From positions 1 through 6,719 of the forward strand of contig JAGQJJ010000224.1 of NCBI GenBank assembly GCA_020430675.1: DNA of 6,719 nucleotides, written 5' to 3'. A model generated the notes under the pieces. That model was not told the origin of the DNA and made no database searches. It saw nothing but the letters and a program-made list of their open reading frames with translations. This DNA comes from Myxococcales bacterium (GTDB lineage: Bacteria; Myxococcota; Bradymonadia; UBA7976; UBA1532). Both the position numbers and the translations under genes were made by a program. The first letter of the stretch is position 1, and every line of letters starts with the position of its first letter. This document shows positions 1-5,553 of this stretch, in pieces.

Positions 1-417
1 AGAGCAGGGCGTTGTTCACGTTGACAAACCAGGTGTCGGCCATGCCGAACTTGCCGACCTTCTCGTACAGGCCACGAAGCTGGGCGACCTTGAACCACTG
101 CGTGCCGCCGGTGAAGGTCAGCTCGCCCGAGGTGCCGAAGCGGCCGGGCAGCGCCGAGTCGGCGTTGGCGTCGAGGTCGATGTCGTGGCAGCGCGCGCAG
201 GCGCCGCGGGCGTCGCCGGGGTGCACGTCGTCGTAGAAGCGCGCCCGACCCGCGGCCTGCAGGTCGGTCAGGCTGTTGTCCAGGTTGCGGATCGGGTTCG
301 GCGGATAGGTGAGCTGCATGATGAAGTCGGCAAACGCCCGCATCTCTTCGGGCGGCAGCTCCTCATCGCGGCCGTGCAGGCTCACAAACGCCCCGTTGAA
401 CTGCTCGAAGTTGGCCA
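1..417 (-). other. C-terminal segment of a YPPNPIRNLDNSLT-type cytochrome c protein (partial, attached to FtsY)
   Basis: This stretch of the minus-strand frame encodes NFEQFNGAF, a LHGR motif, YPPNPIRNLDNSLT, a haem-binding CxxCH (CARCH, bases 199-185) and, after it, an FGT...TQWFKVAQLRGLYEKVGKFGM stretch. From memory, this motif order is typical of the C-terminal haem region of large secreted or periplasmic cytochrome c proteins, related to di-haem peroxidase-like domains, found in myxobacteria, other deltaproteobacterial lineages and Planctomycetes. Their function is mostly uncharacterised and presumably involves electron transfer. In those proteins this region follows several hundred residues that include other haem sites and often a beta-propeller. 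None of that is present here: the upstream neighbour is FtsY. Because there is no Sec signal appropriate to a cytochrome, haem attachment in the periplasm would not be expected for this hybrid. The true C-terminus lies outside the window. Family recognition is fairly confident; a specific function is not assigned. Confidence 0.75.
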
Positions 418-1357
418 CGCCGTCGAAGATGACCGAGCTCGGGTCCGAACCTTCAGCACCGCGCACGATGTCGGCCCCACAACGCTGCGCCCAGGTGTCG
501 AGCTGCTCGACCGCGGCGGCGCGGAAGGTGTCGCCGGCGGCGAGCACCACCTTCTTGCCCTGGTCGGTGAACTGCTTCGCCAGCTTGCCGATGGTGGTGG
601 TCTTGCCGGCGCCGTTGACGCCCACGACCATGATCACCAGCGGGTTGGCGCGGGCCAGGTCGAACGGCGGCGCGTCGATGCGCAGCATGTCGCCGATCTG
701 GGCCTTGAGGTAGGTCCAGACCTTGGCCGGCTGTTGCAGCTCTTTCTTGTCGAGCCCCTCGTGCACCTTGTCGACCAGCTTCTGGCTGGCCTTGACCCCG
801 ATATCGGCGGTGAAGAGGGCCTCTTCCAGCTCGCCGAGCAGGTCGTCATCGATGGTCTTGGCGGCGCCGAAGAGGCGGCCCAGCTTGCGCACGAAGCCTT
901 CTTTGGTGCGGGCCAGGCCCTCGCGCAGCGTCTTGCCGGCCTCTTCGACCGGCGGCGCCGCGGGTTTGGCGGGCGCGCTCGGCTTCTGCTCGGCGGGCTT
1001 GGGCGGCGCGCTCGCCGGCTTCCCCTCAGGCTTGGGCGGCGCCTTCTTCTCAGGCACGGGCGCCCGCACGCGCAGGGCGATGTGATCGCTCTCTTCGCGG
1101 ACCAGCGCCTCGGTGATGCCAAACGCGCGGCGCGCTTCGGCTTCGATCTCTTCGGGCGTCTTCTCCGGCTCGTGCGGCGCGACGCGCTCGACGGGCGGTG
1201 GCGGCGGGCCCTTGCGCCACGTGCGCAGGATGATCACCGCCAGCACCAGCGCGATGCCGCCGTAGACCGCGTACTCGACCCACGCCGGCGCCGAGCCCGC
1301 CGGCTCGGCCTGCGCCACCACCGCCGCGGGCAGCCACGACAGCCAATCCATGCCCAT
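1..1357 (-). CDS. ftsY: FtsY (SRP receptor) N-terminal part fused in frame to a haem c protein; runs off left edge
   Basis: Residues 1-313 are FtsY, the signal recognition particle receptor GTPase that docks ribosome-SRP complexes at the inner membrane. Visible in order: a membrane segment (about 28-45, ending RTWRKG), a Pro/Ala/Lys/Glu-rich linker (50-140), the N-domain helices (about 141-230), the G1 P-loop GVNGAGKTTT (246-255) and G2 DTFRAAAVEQL (276-286), then SSVIFDGV (307-314). A normal FtsY would continue to G3 (DTAGR), G4 (TKLDG) and G5. All are absent. From about residue 315 the protein matches a cytochrome c family instead (YPPNPIRNLDNSLT at 351-364, CARCH at 387-391). I traced the frame codon by codon and found no stop across the joint. 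The start at 1357 has an excellent ribosome binding site, GGAGGAGG at 1371-1364, six bases upstream; a second ATG at 1351 is spaced less well. The frame lies 56 bases after the smc stop, the usual smc-ftsY order. The hybrid cannot be a functional GTPase as written, so rearrangement or assembly chimera is likely. Confidence 0.85.
   Translation of the reverse strand, partial: MGMDWLSWLPAAVVAQAEPAGSAPAWVEYAVYGGIALVLAVIILRTWRKGPPPPPVERVAPHEPEKTPEEIEAEARRAFGITEALVREESDHIALRVRAPVPEKKAPPKPEGKPASAPPKPAEQKPSAPAKPAAPPVEEAGKTLREGLARTKEGFVRKLGRLFGAAKTIDDDLLGELEEALFTADIGVKASQKLVDKVHEGLDKKELQQPAKVWTYLKAQIGDMLRIDAPPFDLARANPLVIMVVGVNGAGKTTTIGKLAKQFTDQGKKVVLAAGDTFRAAAVEQLDTWAQRCGADIVRGAEGSDPSSVIFDGVANFEQFNGAFVSLHGRDEELPPEEMRAFADFIMQLTYPPNPIRNLDNSLTDLQAAGRARFYDDVHPGDARGACARCHDIDLDANADSALPGRFGTSGELTFTGGTQWFKVAQLRGLYEKVGKFGMADTWFVNVNNALL
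405..430 (-). other. Breakpoint between FtsY and cytochrome c coding sequence
   Basis: FtsY similarity is clear up to SSVIFD (bases 439-422) and cytochrome similarity is clear from NFEQF (from base 412 downward). The switch therefore falls within about ten to fifteen bases around 412-424. Reading frame is preserved. I see no terminal inverted repeats, no obvious target-site duplication and no IS sequence at the joint. A shared stretch encoding FDG/VA-like residues in both parent genes could have mediated the join, but the intact parents are not in the window, so this is inference. Confidence 0.7.
996..1042 (-). repeat. 14-base direct repeat in the FtsY linker (APPKP coding repeat)
   Basis: The plus-strand 14-mer GGCTTGGGCGGCGC occurs at 996-1009 and again at 1029-1042, a 33-base (11-codon) period. 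On the minus strand it encodes Ala-Pro-Pro-Lys-Pro twice within the flexible Pro/Ala/Lys linker that joins the FtsY membrane anchor to the NG domain. This is ordinary low-complexity linker repetition and could vary in copy number between strains. Confidence 0.6.
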
Positions 1358-1363
1358 CTGGGG

Positions 1364-1371
1364 CCTCCTCC
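1364..1371 (-). promoter_or_regulatory. Strong Shine-Dalgarno of ftsY
   Basis: The minus strand reads GGAGGAGG, six bases before the ATG at 1357. It decides the start codon and lies in the 56-base gap after the smc stop. No terminator or clear promoter is seen in that gap, consistent with smc and ftsY being co-transcribed. Confidence 0.7.
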
Positions 1372-1413
1372 ACGAACGACCGCGCCCGACCCGCGGGCCG
1401 GCGGCCGCCCCGC

Positions 1414-2139
1414 TCAGGTCATGCGGACGCCGACCAGCTTGCTGACGCCCGACTCCTCCATCGTGATGCCGTACATGACGTCGGCGATCTCCATGGTGCG
1501 CTTGTTATGCGTGATGAGCAGCACCTGGCTGGTCTCGGCCATCTCGCGCACCACCTCGTTGAAGCGCCCGATGTTGGCATCATCGAGCGGCGCGTCCACC
1601 TCGTCGAGCAGGCAGAACGGGCTCGGCTTGAAGTGGAAGACCGCAAAGACCAGCGCCAGCGCGCACATCGCCTTCTCGCCGCCGCTCAGCAGCGCCACGT
1701 TCTGCACCTTCTTGCCCGGCGGGCTGACCTGCATCTCGATGCCGGTCCCGAGCAGGTTGTCGGGTTCGGTGAGCTGCAGCTCGGCCTCGCCGCCGCGGAA
1801 AAGGCGCGGAAAGATGTGCCGAAAATGGGCGTTGACCGCCTCGAAGGTCTCTTTGAAGAGGCGCCGCGAGGTGCGATCGATCTGGTCGATGGCCTGCGTG
1901 AGATCAGCGAGCGCGGCGGTCAGATCGGCGTAGACGTCTTCGGTGGCGGCGGCCAGGTCGGGGTGGCCGCGCAGTCGGCGGCCGGCGCGGGCGAGCGGGT
2001 CGGCGACCGCGGCGAGCCGCGGAATCAGCAGAACGCGATCATGCGCGGGCGTGACCGCGGCCAGCCAATCGTCGAGCGGCGCTGACCAGGCGGGCGTCGC
2101 AAACGCGACCAGCAGGGCAAAAAGGGGCGCGGCGCGCAC
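1414..2139 (-). CDS. smc: Hybrid frame: signal-peptide protein N-terminus joined to the C-terminal end of SMC
   Basis: Residues from about 72 to 241 are the C-terminal part of the bacterial chromosome-segregation ATPase SMC. They include the end of the C-terminal coiled coil (ADLTQAIDQIDRTSRRLFKETF), the FPRLFRGG motif (110-117), the ABC signature LSGGEK (151-156), Walker B and D-loop FCLLDEVDAPLDDAN (175-189) and the switch histidine in THNKRT (H211). A complete SMC is about 1,150-1,200 residues; Walker A, hinge and nearly all of the coiled coil are missing. The first ~70 residues are unrelated: a Sec-type signal peptide (MRAAPLFALLVAFATPAWS, cleavage probably before AP) and an Ala/Leu/Arg-rich stretch. 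The GTG start is 3 bases after the stop of the upstream peptidase gene, with only a weak ribosome binding site, suggesting translational coupling. Exporting half of a cytoplasmic ATPase head makes no functional sense, so I read this as two broken genes joined in frame. An alternative is a genuine but nonfunctional rearranged copy. Confidence 0.8.
   Translation of the reverse strand: MRAAPLFALLVAFATPAWSAPLDDWLAAVTPAHDRVLLIPRLAAVADPLARAGRRLRGHPDLAAATEDVYADLTAALADLTQAIDQIDRTSRRLFKETFEAVNAHFRHIFPRLFRGGEAELQLTEPDNLLGTGIEMQVSPPGKKVQNVALLSGGEKAMCALALVFAVFHFKPSPFCLLDEVDAPLDDANIGRFNEVVREMAETSQVLLITHNKRTMEIADVMYGITMEESGVSKLVGVRMT
1918..1941 (-). other. Breakpoint between the secreted-protein gene and smc
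   Basis: SMC-like sequence (ADLTAALADLTQAI) is recognisable up to about base 1929, and the unrelated secreted-protein sequence (LAAATEDVY) extends down to about base 1930-1941. The frame is kept across the joint. No IS end, inverted repeat or duplicated target site is visible. The exact switch could be several codons either side, because SMC coiled-coil sequence is weakly conserved here. Confidence 0.55.
1930..2139 (-). other. 5' part of an unidentified secreted-protein gene, interrupted
   Basis: About 70 codons from the GTG at 2139 encode a signal peptide (residues 1-19; positive start RAA, hydrophobic LFALLVAFA, exit AWS before AP) followed by LDDWLAAVTPAHDRVLLIP and further Leu/Ala/Arg-rich sequence. 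I do not recognise a family. The close spacing to the M48 peptidase upstream argues that these two were co-transcribed in the parent genome and might act in the same envelope-associated process. The remainder of the protein is not in the window, having been replaced by SMC sequence. Confidence 0.6.
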
Positions 2140-2142
2140 GGC

Positions 2143-3270
2143 TCAGGCGTCGTCGCCCGCGCCGTCGGGCCGCTTGCCCCCGTCGCCCTCGCTCGGGCCG
2201 CGCCGGAAGAACTCGCGCACCTGATCGAAGACCGAGTTGCCCATGTCGCCCACCGTCGAGCCCAGGTCGGAGACGAAGCGCGCCATCGGGTCGCCCGAGC
2301 CCGTCCAGCTCTCTTTGTAGGCGTCGGCGCTGCGCTTGAGGTCATCGCGCAACGAGGCGTCGTCGTCTTCGCCGCGGCGCGGGTAGTCGCCGCCCAGGAT
2401 GCGCGCGTAGTCGCCGGCGTCGACCCAGCGCTTGAGCTCGGCGATGCGCAGCACCGGAAACGGGTGCCGGCGGTTGAGCAGGGCGCGCAGCTTGAGTAGC
2501 GAGTCGATCGCGTCGCCGCTGCGCTCGTAGTCTTCGGCCTGCTTCATGAAGGCGTCGACGTTCATCTGGTCGATATGGCTGCCGCCCGCGGTTTTCATGT
2601 GCACGCGGAACGCGACGCGCGGGTCCTGCACGCAGAGCAGGCCGGCGCGGTCGGCCGACAGCTCGGATTTGCGGTCCCATTCGAGCAACGCGATGAGCAG
2701 GCCGCGCAGCACCAGCAGCGGCACGCCGAAGCCGAAGCGGAACAGCACCACCGACAACGCGATGCGCACCATCGTCTTGTAGAGCACATGGCCCGAGACG
2801 ACGTGGGCCAGCTCGTGGGCGAGCACGAAGCGCAGCTCATCGTCGTCGAGCAGCTCGATGGCGCCGGAGTTGAGCACGATGAGGGGGCGGTCCCAGCCGA
2901 TGGCGCCGGCGTTCAGCTCGCGGGGGCCGGCGACAAAAAGCTCGGGGCGCCGCTCGGCGTCGAGGATCGCGCAGCACTCGTCGAACAGGCGGTCGATGCG
3001 CTGGAACTGGCCGCCGCCGACGCGCACCGCGTTGCCCAGGTAGAGCAGGCGCAGCGAGCGCTCGGGAATCCAGCCGAAGAGGGTGCGCAGCATCTGGTCG
3101 AAGCCGGGCACCTTGCGCAGCGCGGTCAACGCGGCGCGGTCGGCCGGATGCTCCCAGGCGCGCGAGCTGATGCCGGTCAGGCGCACGCGCGCCTGGTCCG
3201 ACACGTCGGGCACCGCCGGCACGCGGGCCTCGGCGAAGATCTTCTTGATGGCGTCCGAGTCGTCTTCCAA
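2143..3270 (-). CDS. M48-family zinc metallopeptidase with membrane segment
   Basis: A 375-residue protein. Using the TTG start, it carries the zinc-binding HELAH at about 152-156 within FVLAHELAHVVSGH. A long hydrophobic stretch follows at about 170-196 (IALSVVLFRFGFGVPLLVLRG region), likely one or two membrane helices. The third zinc ligand is in SELSADRAG (E at about 203), the M48 ExxxD pattern. The peptidase core is preceded by a domain that includes the LYLGNAVRVG region and followed by a charged C-terminal tail. The family includes HtpX-like and Ste24-like membrane proteases; the specific substrate is unknown. The frame is open upstream to a GTG at 3366, which would add 32 residues. I prefer the TTG at 3270 because GGAGG lies five bases upstream (3280-3276), MEDDSDAIKKIF is a plausible N-terminus, and the extra residues look like non-coding composition. 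It is divergent from recQ and 3 bases from the next gene on its own strand. All recognisable parts are intact. Confidence 0.85.
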   Translation of the reverse strand: MEDDSDAIKKIFAEARVPAVPDVSDQARVRLTGISSRAWEHPADRAALTALRKVPGFDQMLRTLFGWIPERSLRLLYLGNAVRVGGGQFQRIDRLFDECCAILDAERRPELFVAGPRELNAGAIGWDRPLIVLNSGAIELLDDDELRFVLAHELAHVVSGHVLYKTMVRIALSVVLFRFGFGVPLLVLRGLLIALLEWDRKSELSADRAGLLCVQDPRVAFRVHMKTAGGSHIDQMNVDAFMKQAEDYERSGDAIDSLLKLRALLNRRHPFPVLRIAELKRWVDAGDYARILGGDYPRRGEDDDASLRDDLKRSADAYKESWTGSGDPMARFVSDLGSTVGDMGNSVFDQVREFFRRGPSEGDGGKRPDGAGDDA

Positions 3271-3275
3271 GGCGG

Positions 3276-3280
3276 CCTCC
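3276..3280 (-). promoter_or_regulatory. Shine-Dalgarno deciding the TTG start of the M48 peptidase
   Basis: The minus strand reads GGAGG, then five bases, then the TTG at 3270-3268. No comparable ribosome binding site precedes the alternative GTG at 3366, so this site favours the shorter protein. Confidence 0.5.
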
Positions 3281-3360
3281 GGGCTGCGGGCGTCGGGCAA
3301 CGGTACCCCAAACGCAGCCGCGGCGCTTGGGTGTTCCCGCGGAAAAGCGCCCCGGGTGTG

Positions 3361-3390
3361 TTGCACTTCGGCCCGCTCGATCAGTAGTCC
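3361..3390 (+). promoter_or_regulatory. Possible recQ promoter in the divergent intergenic region
   Basis: The region between the peptidase start and recQ (about 3271-3421) must contain promoters for both genes. On the plus strand TTGCAC (3361-3366) matches four or five positions of a sigma-70 -35 box, with TAGTCC (3385-3390) as a poor -10 at an 18-base spacing. Transcription would then begin near 3397, fitting the ATG at 3422 better than the one at 3392. The -10 match is weak, so this is only a candidate. I see no LexA-like operator and no clear minus-strand promoter. Confidence 0.2.
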
Positions 3391-3421
3391 TATGGCAGCA
3401 GTGATCGCCTTGGGGCCATTG

Positions 3422-5524
3422 ATGGACGCAACCTCGCCCGAAGCGCTGGAAGAAGCGCTTGCCCGTCACTTCGGTTTTTCGACGTTTCACAAGGGGCAGC
3501 GCGCGGTCATCGCCGACGTGCTGGCCGGGCATCCGACCATGGCGGTCATGCCCACTGGCGCGGGCAAGAGCCTGTGTTACCAACTGCCGGCGCTGATGCT
3601 CGAAGGCGTGACGGTGGTCGTCTCACCGCTCATCGCGCTGATGAAGGATCAGGTCGATGCGCTGCGGGCGCGGGGCATCGCGGCCGATTTTGTCAACAGC
3701 AGCCAGGACGCGGCGACGCAGGCGGCGGTGCTCGATCGGTTGGCGGCCGGTGAATTGCGGCTGGTTTATGTGGCACCCGAGCGCTTTCGTCACGGGGCCT
3801 TCATCCGCGCGCTGGGCCGGGCGCGCATCGCGCTCTTTGCCGTCGACGAAGCGCATTGCATCTCGCGGTGGGGCCACGATTTTCGGCCCGATTACACACG
3901 GTTGGGCGAGGTGCTCGCCGGCCTGCGCCCTCCGCGCGTGCTGGCCTGCACCGCGACGGCGACGCCCGATGTGCGCGATGACATCGTCAACGCGCTGGGG
4001 CTGGTCGATGCTCGGGTGCATGTGGCCGGGTTTCTGCGGCCGAACCTGTTCCTCGAAGCGACGCTGTGCCGCGGTGATCGCGATCGCGCCGAGCGGTTGC
4101 AGGGCTTTCTCACCAAGGGCAAGGGGCGTGAGGGCGCGGTCATCGTCTATGCCAGCACCCGCAAGCGCGTCGAGCAGTATGCCGCGCTGGCCGGCGAGTG
4201 GCTCGGCCCGGCGGCGGTGGTGCAGTACCACGGCGGCATGCTCGACGAGCATCGCACCGCGGCGCAGGAGCGCTTCATGAGCCGCGCCGCACGGGTGGCG
4301 GTGGCGACCAATGCATTTGGCATGGGCGTCGACCGCGCCGATGTGCGCGCGGTGGTGCACGTTGATCTGCCGCGCACGATCGAGGGCTACTACCAGGAAG
4401 TCGGTCGCGCCGGGCGCGACGGTGAGCCGGCGCACTGCCTGTTGCTGTTCAACAACATCGACCTGCGTGTGCACGAGTTTTTGATCGACGCGAGCCACCC
4501 GGAGCCGGGCGCTTTTGCGGCGGTCTGGGATGACTTGCACGGCGCCGGGCCGGGCGGCCTGCCCGTCGGGCGGCTGGAGGCGGGCGAGCACGGGCGGCAG
4601 GTCGACCCCATTCTGCGCGCGCTTTCACGCATCGACGCGGTGCAGCTCGACGGCATCGGTCTGGTGCGCGCCATCCCGGGGGCGCCGGCCGATGTGTTCG
4701 ACCTGGGGCTCGACTTCGACGCGATGACGGCGCACCGGCGGGTTGAGGTGGCCAAGCTGCACCTGATGCGCGACTTCGTCTATGACGGGCGCTGCCGGCA
4801 TGCGCAGGTGCTCGATTATTTTGGGGAAACCATCGATGTCGAGGCGTGCCCGGGCTGCGATCGCTGTCAGCCGAGCGGCGAGGGCGCGGCGCCCGGGTTG
4901 CGCTTCGAGCCGGCGAGCGACGCCGATACGCTGGTGCTGCAACAGGCGCTCTCGGGGGTGGCGCGGGCGCAGGGGCGGTTCGGGCTGCGCAAGGTCGCGG
5001 GCATGCTGGCCGGTTCGCGGGCCAAGGGCGTCGGCGATACATCGCTGGCGCGGTTGACCACGTTCGGTCTGCTGAGCACTCTGGGCCTCGACGGGTGCGC
5101 CGAGCTCTTGCAAATCCTTGTCAATCAAGGGCTTTGCCGATTGACCGGCGGCAAGTATCCGCTGCTTGAGCTGACCGCAGAGGGGCGCGCCGTGATGCTG
5201 GCCAAGGCGCGGGCGGCGTTTTCATTGCCGCCCCGGCTGGTGCCCGGGGCGCCGCGGGAAGCGGCTTCGGCGCGCGTGCCGGCGCCCCGGGTGATCGACC
5301 TGGCGGCCGATGATCCGATCATCGACGCCTTGCGCCGCTTTCGGACCGACGAAGCCAGCCGACGTCAGGTGCCCCCGTACGTCGTGTTCAACGACCGGAC
5401 GCTGAAGGCCATCGCTGTGGCGATGCCGCGCACCGAAGGCGAGTTCTGCGCCGTGCCGGGGTTGGGGCCGGGTCGGTGGACGGCGTACGGGCCGCGGCTG
5501 ATCGAAGCGTTGGGCGCGCTTTGA
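3422..5524 (+). CDS. recQ: ATP-dependent DNA helicase RecQ
   Basis: A complete 700-residue RecQ, a 3'-5' DNA helicase that unwinds forks, joints and gapped duplexes in recombinational repair. Seen in order: motif 0 FGFSTFHKGQ (17-26), Walker A MPTGAGKS (43-50), motif Ia VSPLIALMKDQ (67-77), Walker B DEAH (142-145) with the RecQ-specific CISRWGHDFRP loop after it, motif III TATATP (177-182), YHGGM (269-273), ATNAFGMGVD (295-304) and motif VI QEVGRAGRDG (325-334). Four zinc-binding cysteines (C458, C476, C479, C482) follow, then a winged-helix RQC domain (about 500-595) and a C-terminal HRDC domain (about 630-700, PPYVVFNDRTL). E. coli RecQ is 609 residues; the extra length is mostly a longer segment between helicase and zinc regions (about 360-450) and an Ala/Pro/Arg linker before HRDC. 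The ATG at 3422 has a GGGG six bases upstream; an in-frame ATG at 3392 would add ten residues but has no ribosome binding site. It is convergent with the next gene, 28 bases apart. No catalytic residue is missing. Confidence 0.95.
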   Translation: MDATSPEALEEALARHFGFSTFHKGQRAVIADVLAGHPTMAVMPTGAGKSLCYQLPALMLEGVTVVVSPLIALMKDQVDALRARGIAADFVNSSQDAATQAAVLDRLAAGELRLVYVAPERFRHGAFIRALGRARIALFAVDEAHCISRWGHDFRPDYTRLGEVLAGLRPPRVLACTATATPDVRDDIVNALGLVDARVHVAGFLRPNLFLEATLCRGDRDRAERLQGFLTKGKGREGAVIVYASTRKRVEQYAALAGEWLGPAAVVQYHGGMLDEHRTAAQERFMSRAARVAVATNAFGMGVDRADVRAVVHVDLPRTIEGYYQEVGRAGRDGEPAHCLLLFNNIDLRVHEFLIDASHPEPGAFAAVWDDLHGAGPGGLPVGRLEAGEHGRQVDPILRALSRIDAVQLDGIGLVRAIPGAPADVFDLGLDFDAMTAHRRVEVAKLHLMRDFVYDGRCRHAQVLDYFGETIDVEACPGCDRCQPSGEGAAPGLRFEPASDADTLVLQQALSGVARAQGRFGLRKVAGMLAGSRAKGVGDTSLARLTTFGLLSTLGLDGCAELLQILVNQGLCRLTGGKYPLLELTAEGRAVMLAKARAAFSLPPRLVPGAPREAASARVPAPRVIDLAADDPIIDALRRFRTDEASRRQVPPYVVFNDRTLKAIAVAMPRTEGEFCAVPGLGPGRWTAYGPRLIEALGAL

Positions 5525-5530
5525 GCGGTC

Positions 5531-5553
5531 ACAGCGGCGCCACGCAGCGCTGT
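5531..5553. terminator. Weak hairpin between convergent recQ and PEGA genes
   Basis: ACAGCG (5531-5536) and CGCTGT (5548-5553) form a six-base-pair stem with an 11-base loop exactly in the 28-base convergent gap. There is no T-tract on either side, so if it acts as a terminator it is not a canonical intrinsic one. It may be chance in GC-rich DNA. Confidence 0.25.

Noticed and set aside
1391..1410. GC-rich palindromic stretch between smc and ftsY, including GCGGCCGC, as a possible terminator
   Set aside because: No T-tract follows on the minus strand, and such palindromes are frequent in this base composition; smc and ftsY are expected to be co-transcribed.
185..1933. A 582-codon plus-strand open frame covering the ftsY and smc region
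   Set aside because: It is the antisense shadow of the minus-strand genes: its product is Arg/Leu/Gly/Ala-rich low-complexity sequence with no recognisable domain, while the opposite strand shows clear FtsY and SMC motifs. Long antisense frames are common in GC-rich genomes.
405..1941. Insertion-sequence or integron-like mobilisation of the smc-ftsY block
   Set aside because: I compared the two ends by eye and found no terminal inverted repeats, target-site duplication, attC-like site or transposase; only trivial six-base similarities.
2575..3387. A 270-codon plus-strand open frame opposite the M48 gene
   Set aside because: The minus strand carries HELAH and the downstream Glu ligand of a true M48 peptidase; the plus-strand product is repetitive Gln/Ala/Val/His sequence typical of an antisense shadow.
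3083..3421. Upstream in-frame extension of recQ back to base 3083
   Set aside because: The extra ~113 residues overlap the peptidase coding sequence and do not resemble RecQ. RecQ homology begins just after the ATG at 3422.
3623..4591. A 322-codon minus-strand open frame inside recQ
   Set aside because: It lies fully opposite the conserved RecQ helicase core and encodes Ala/Arg/His-rich sequence without motifs.
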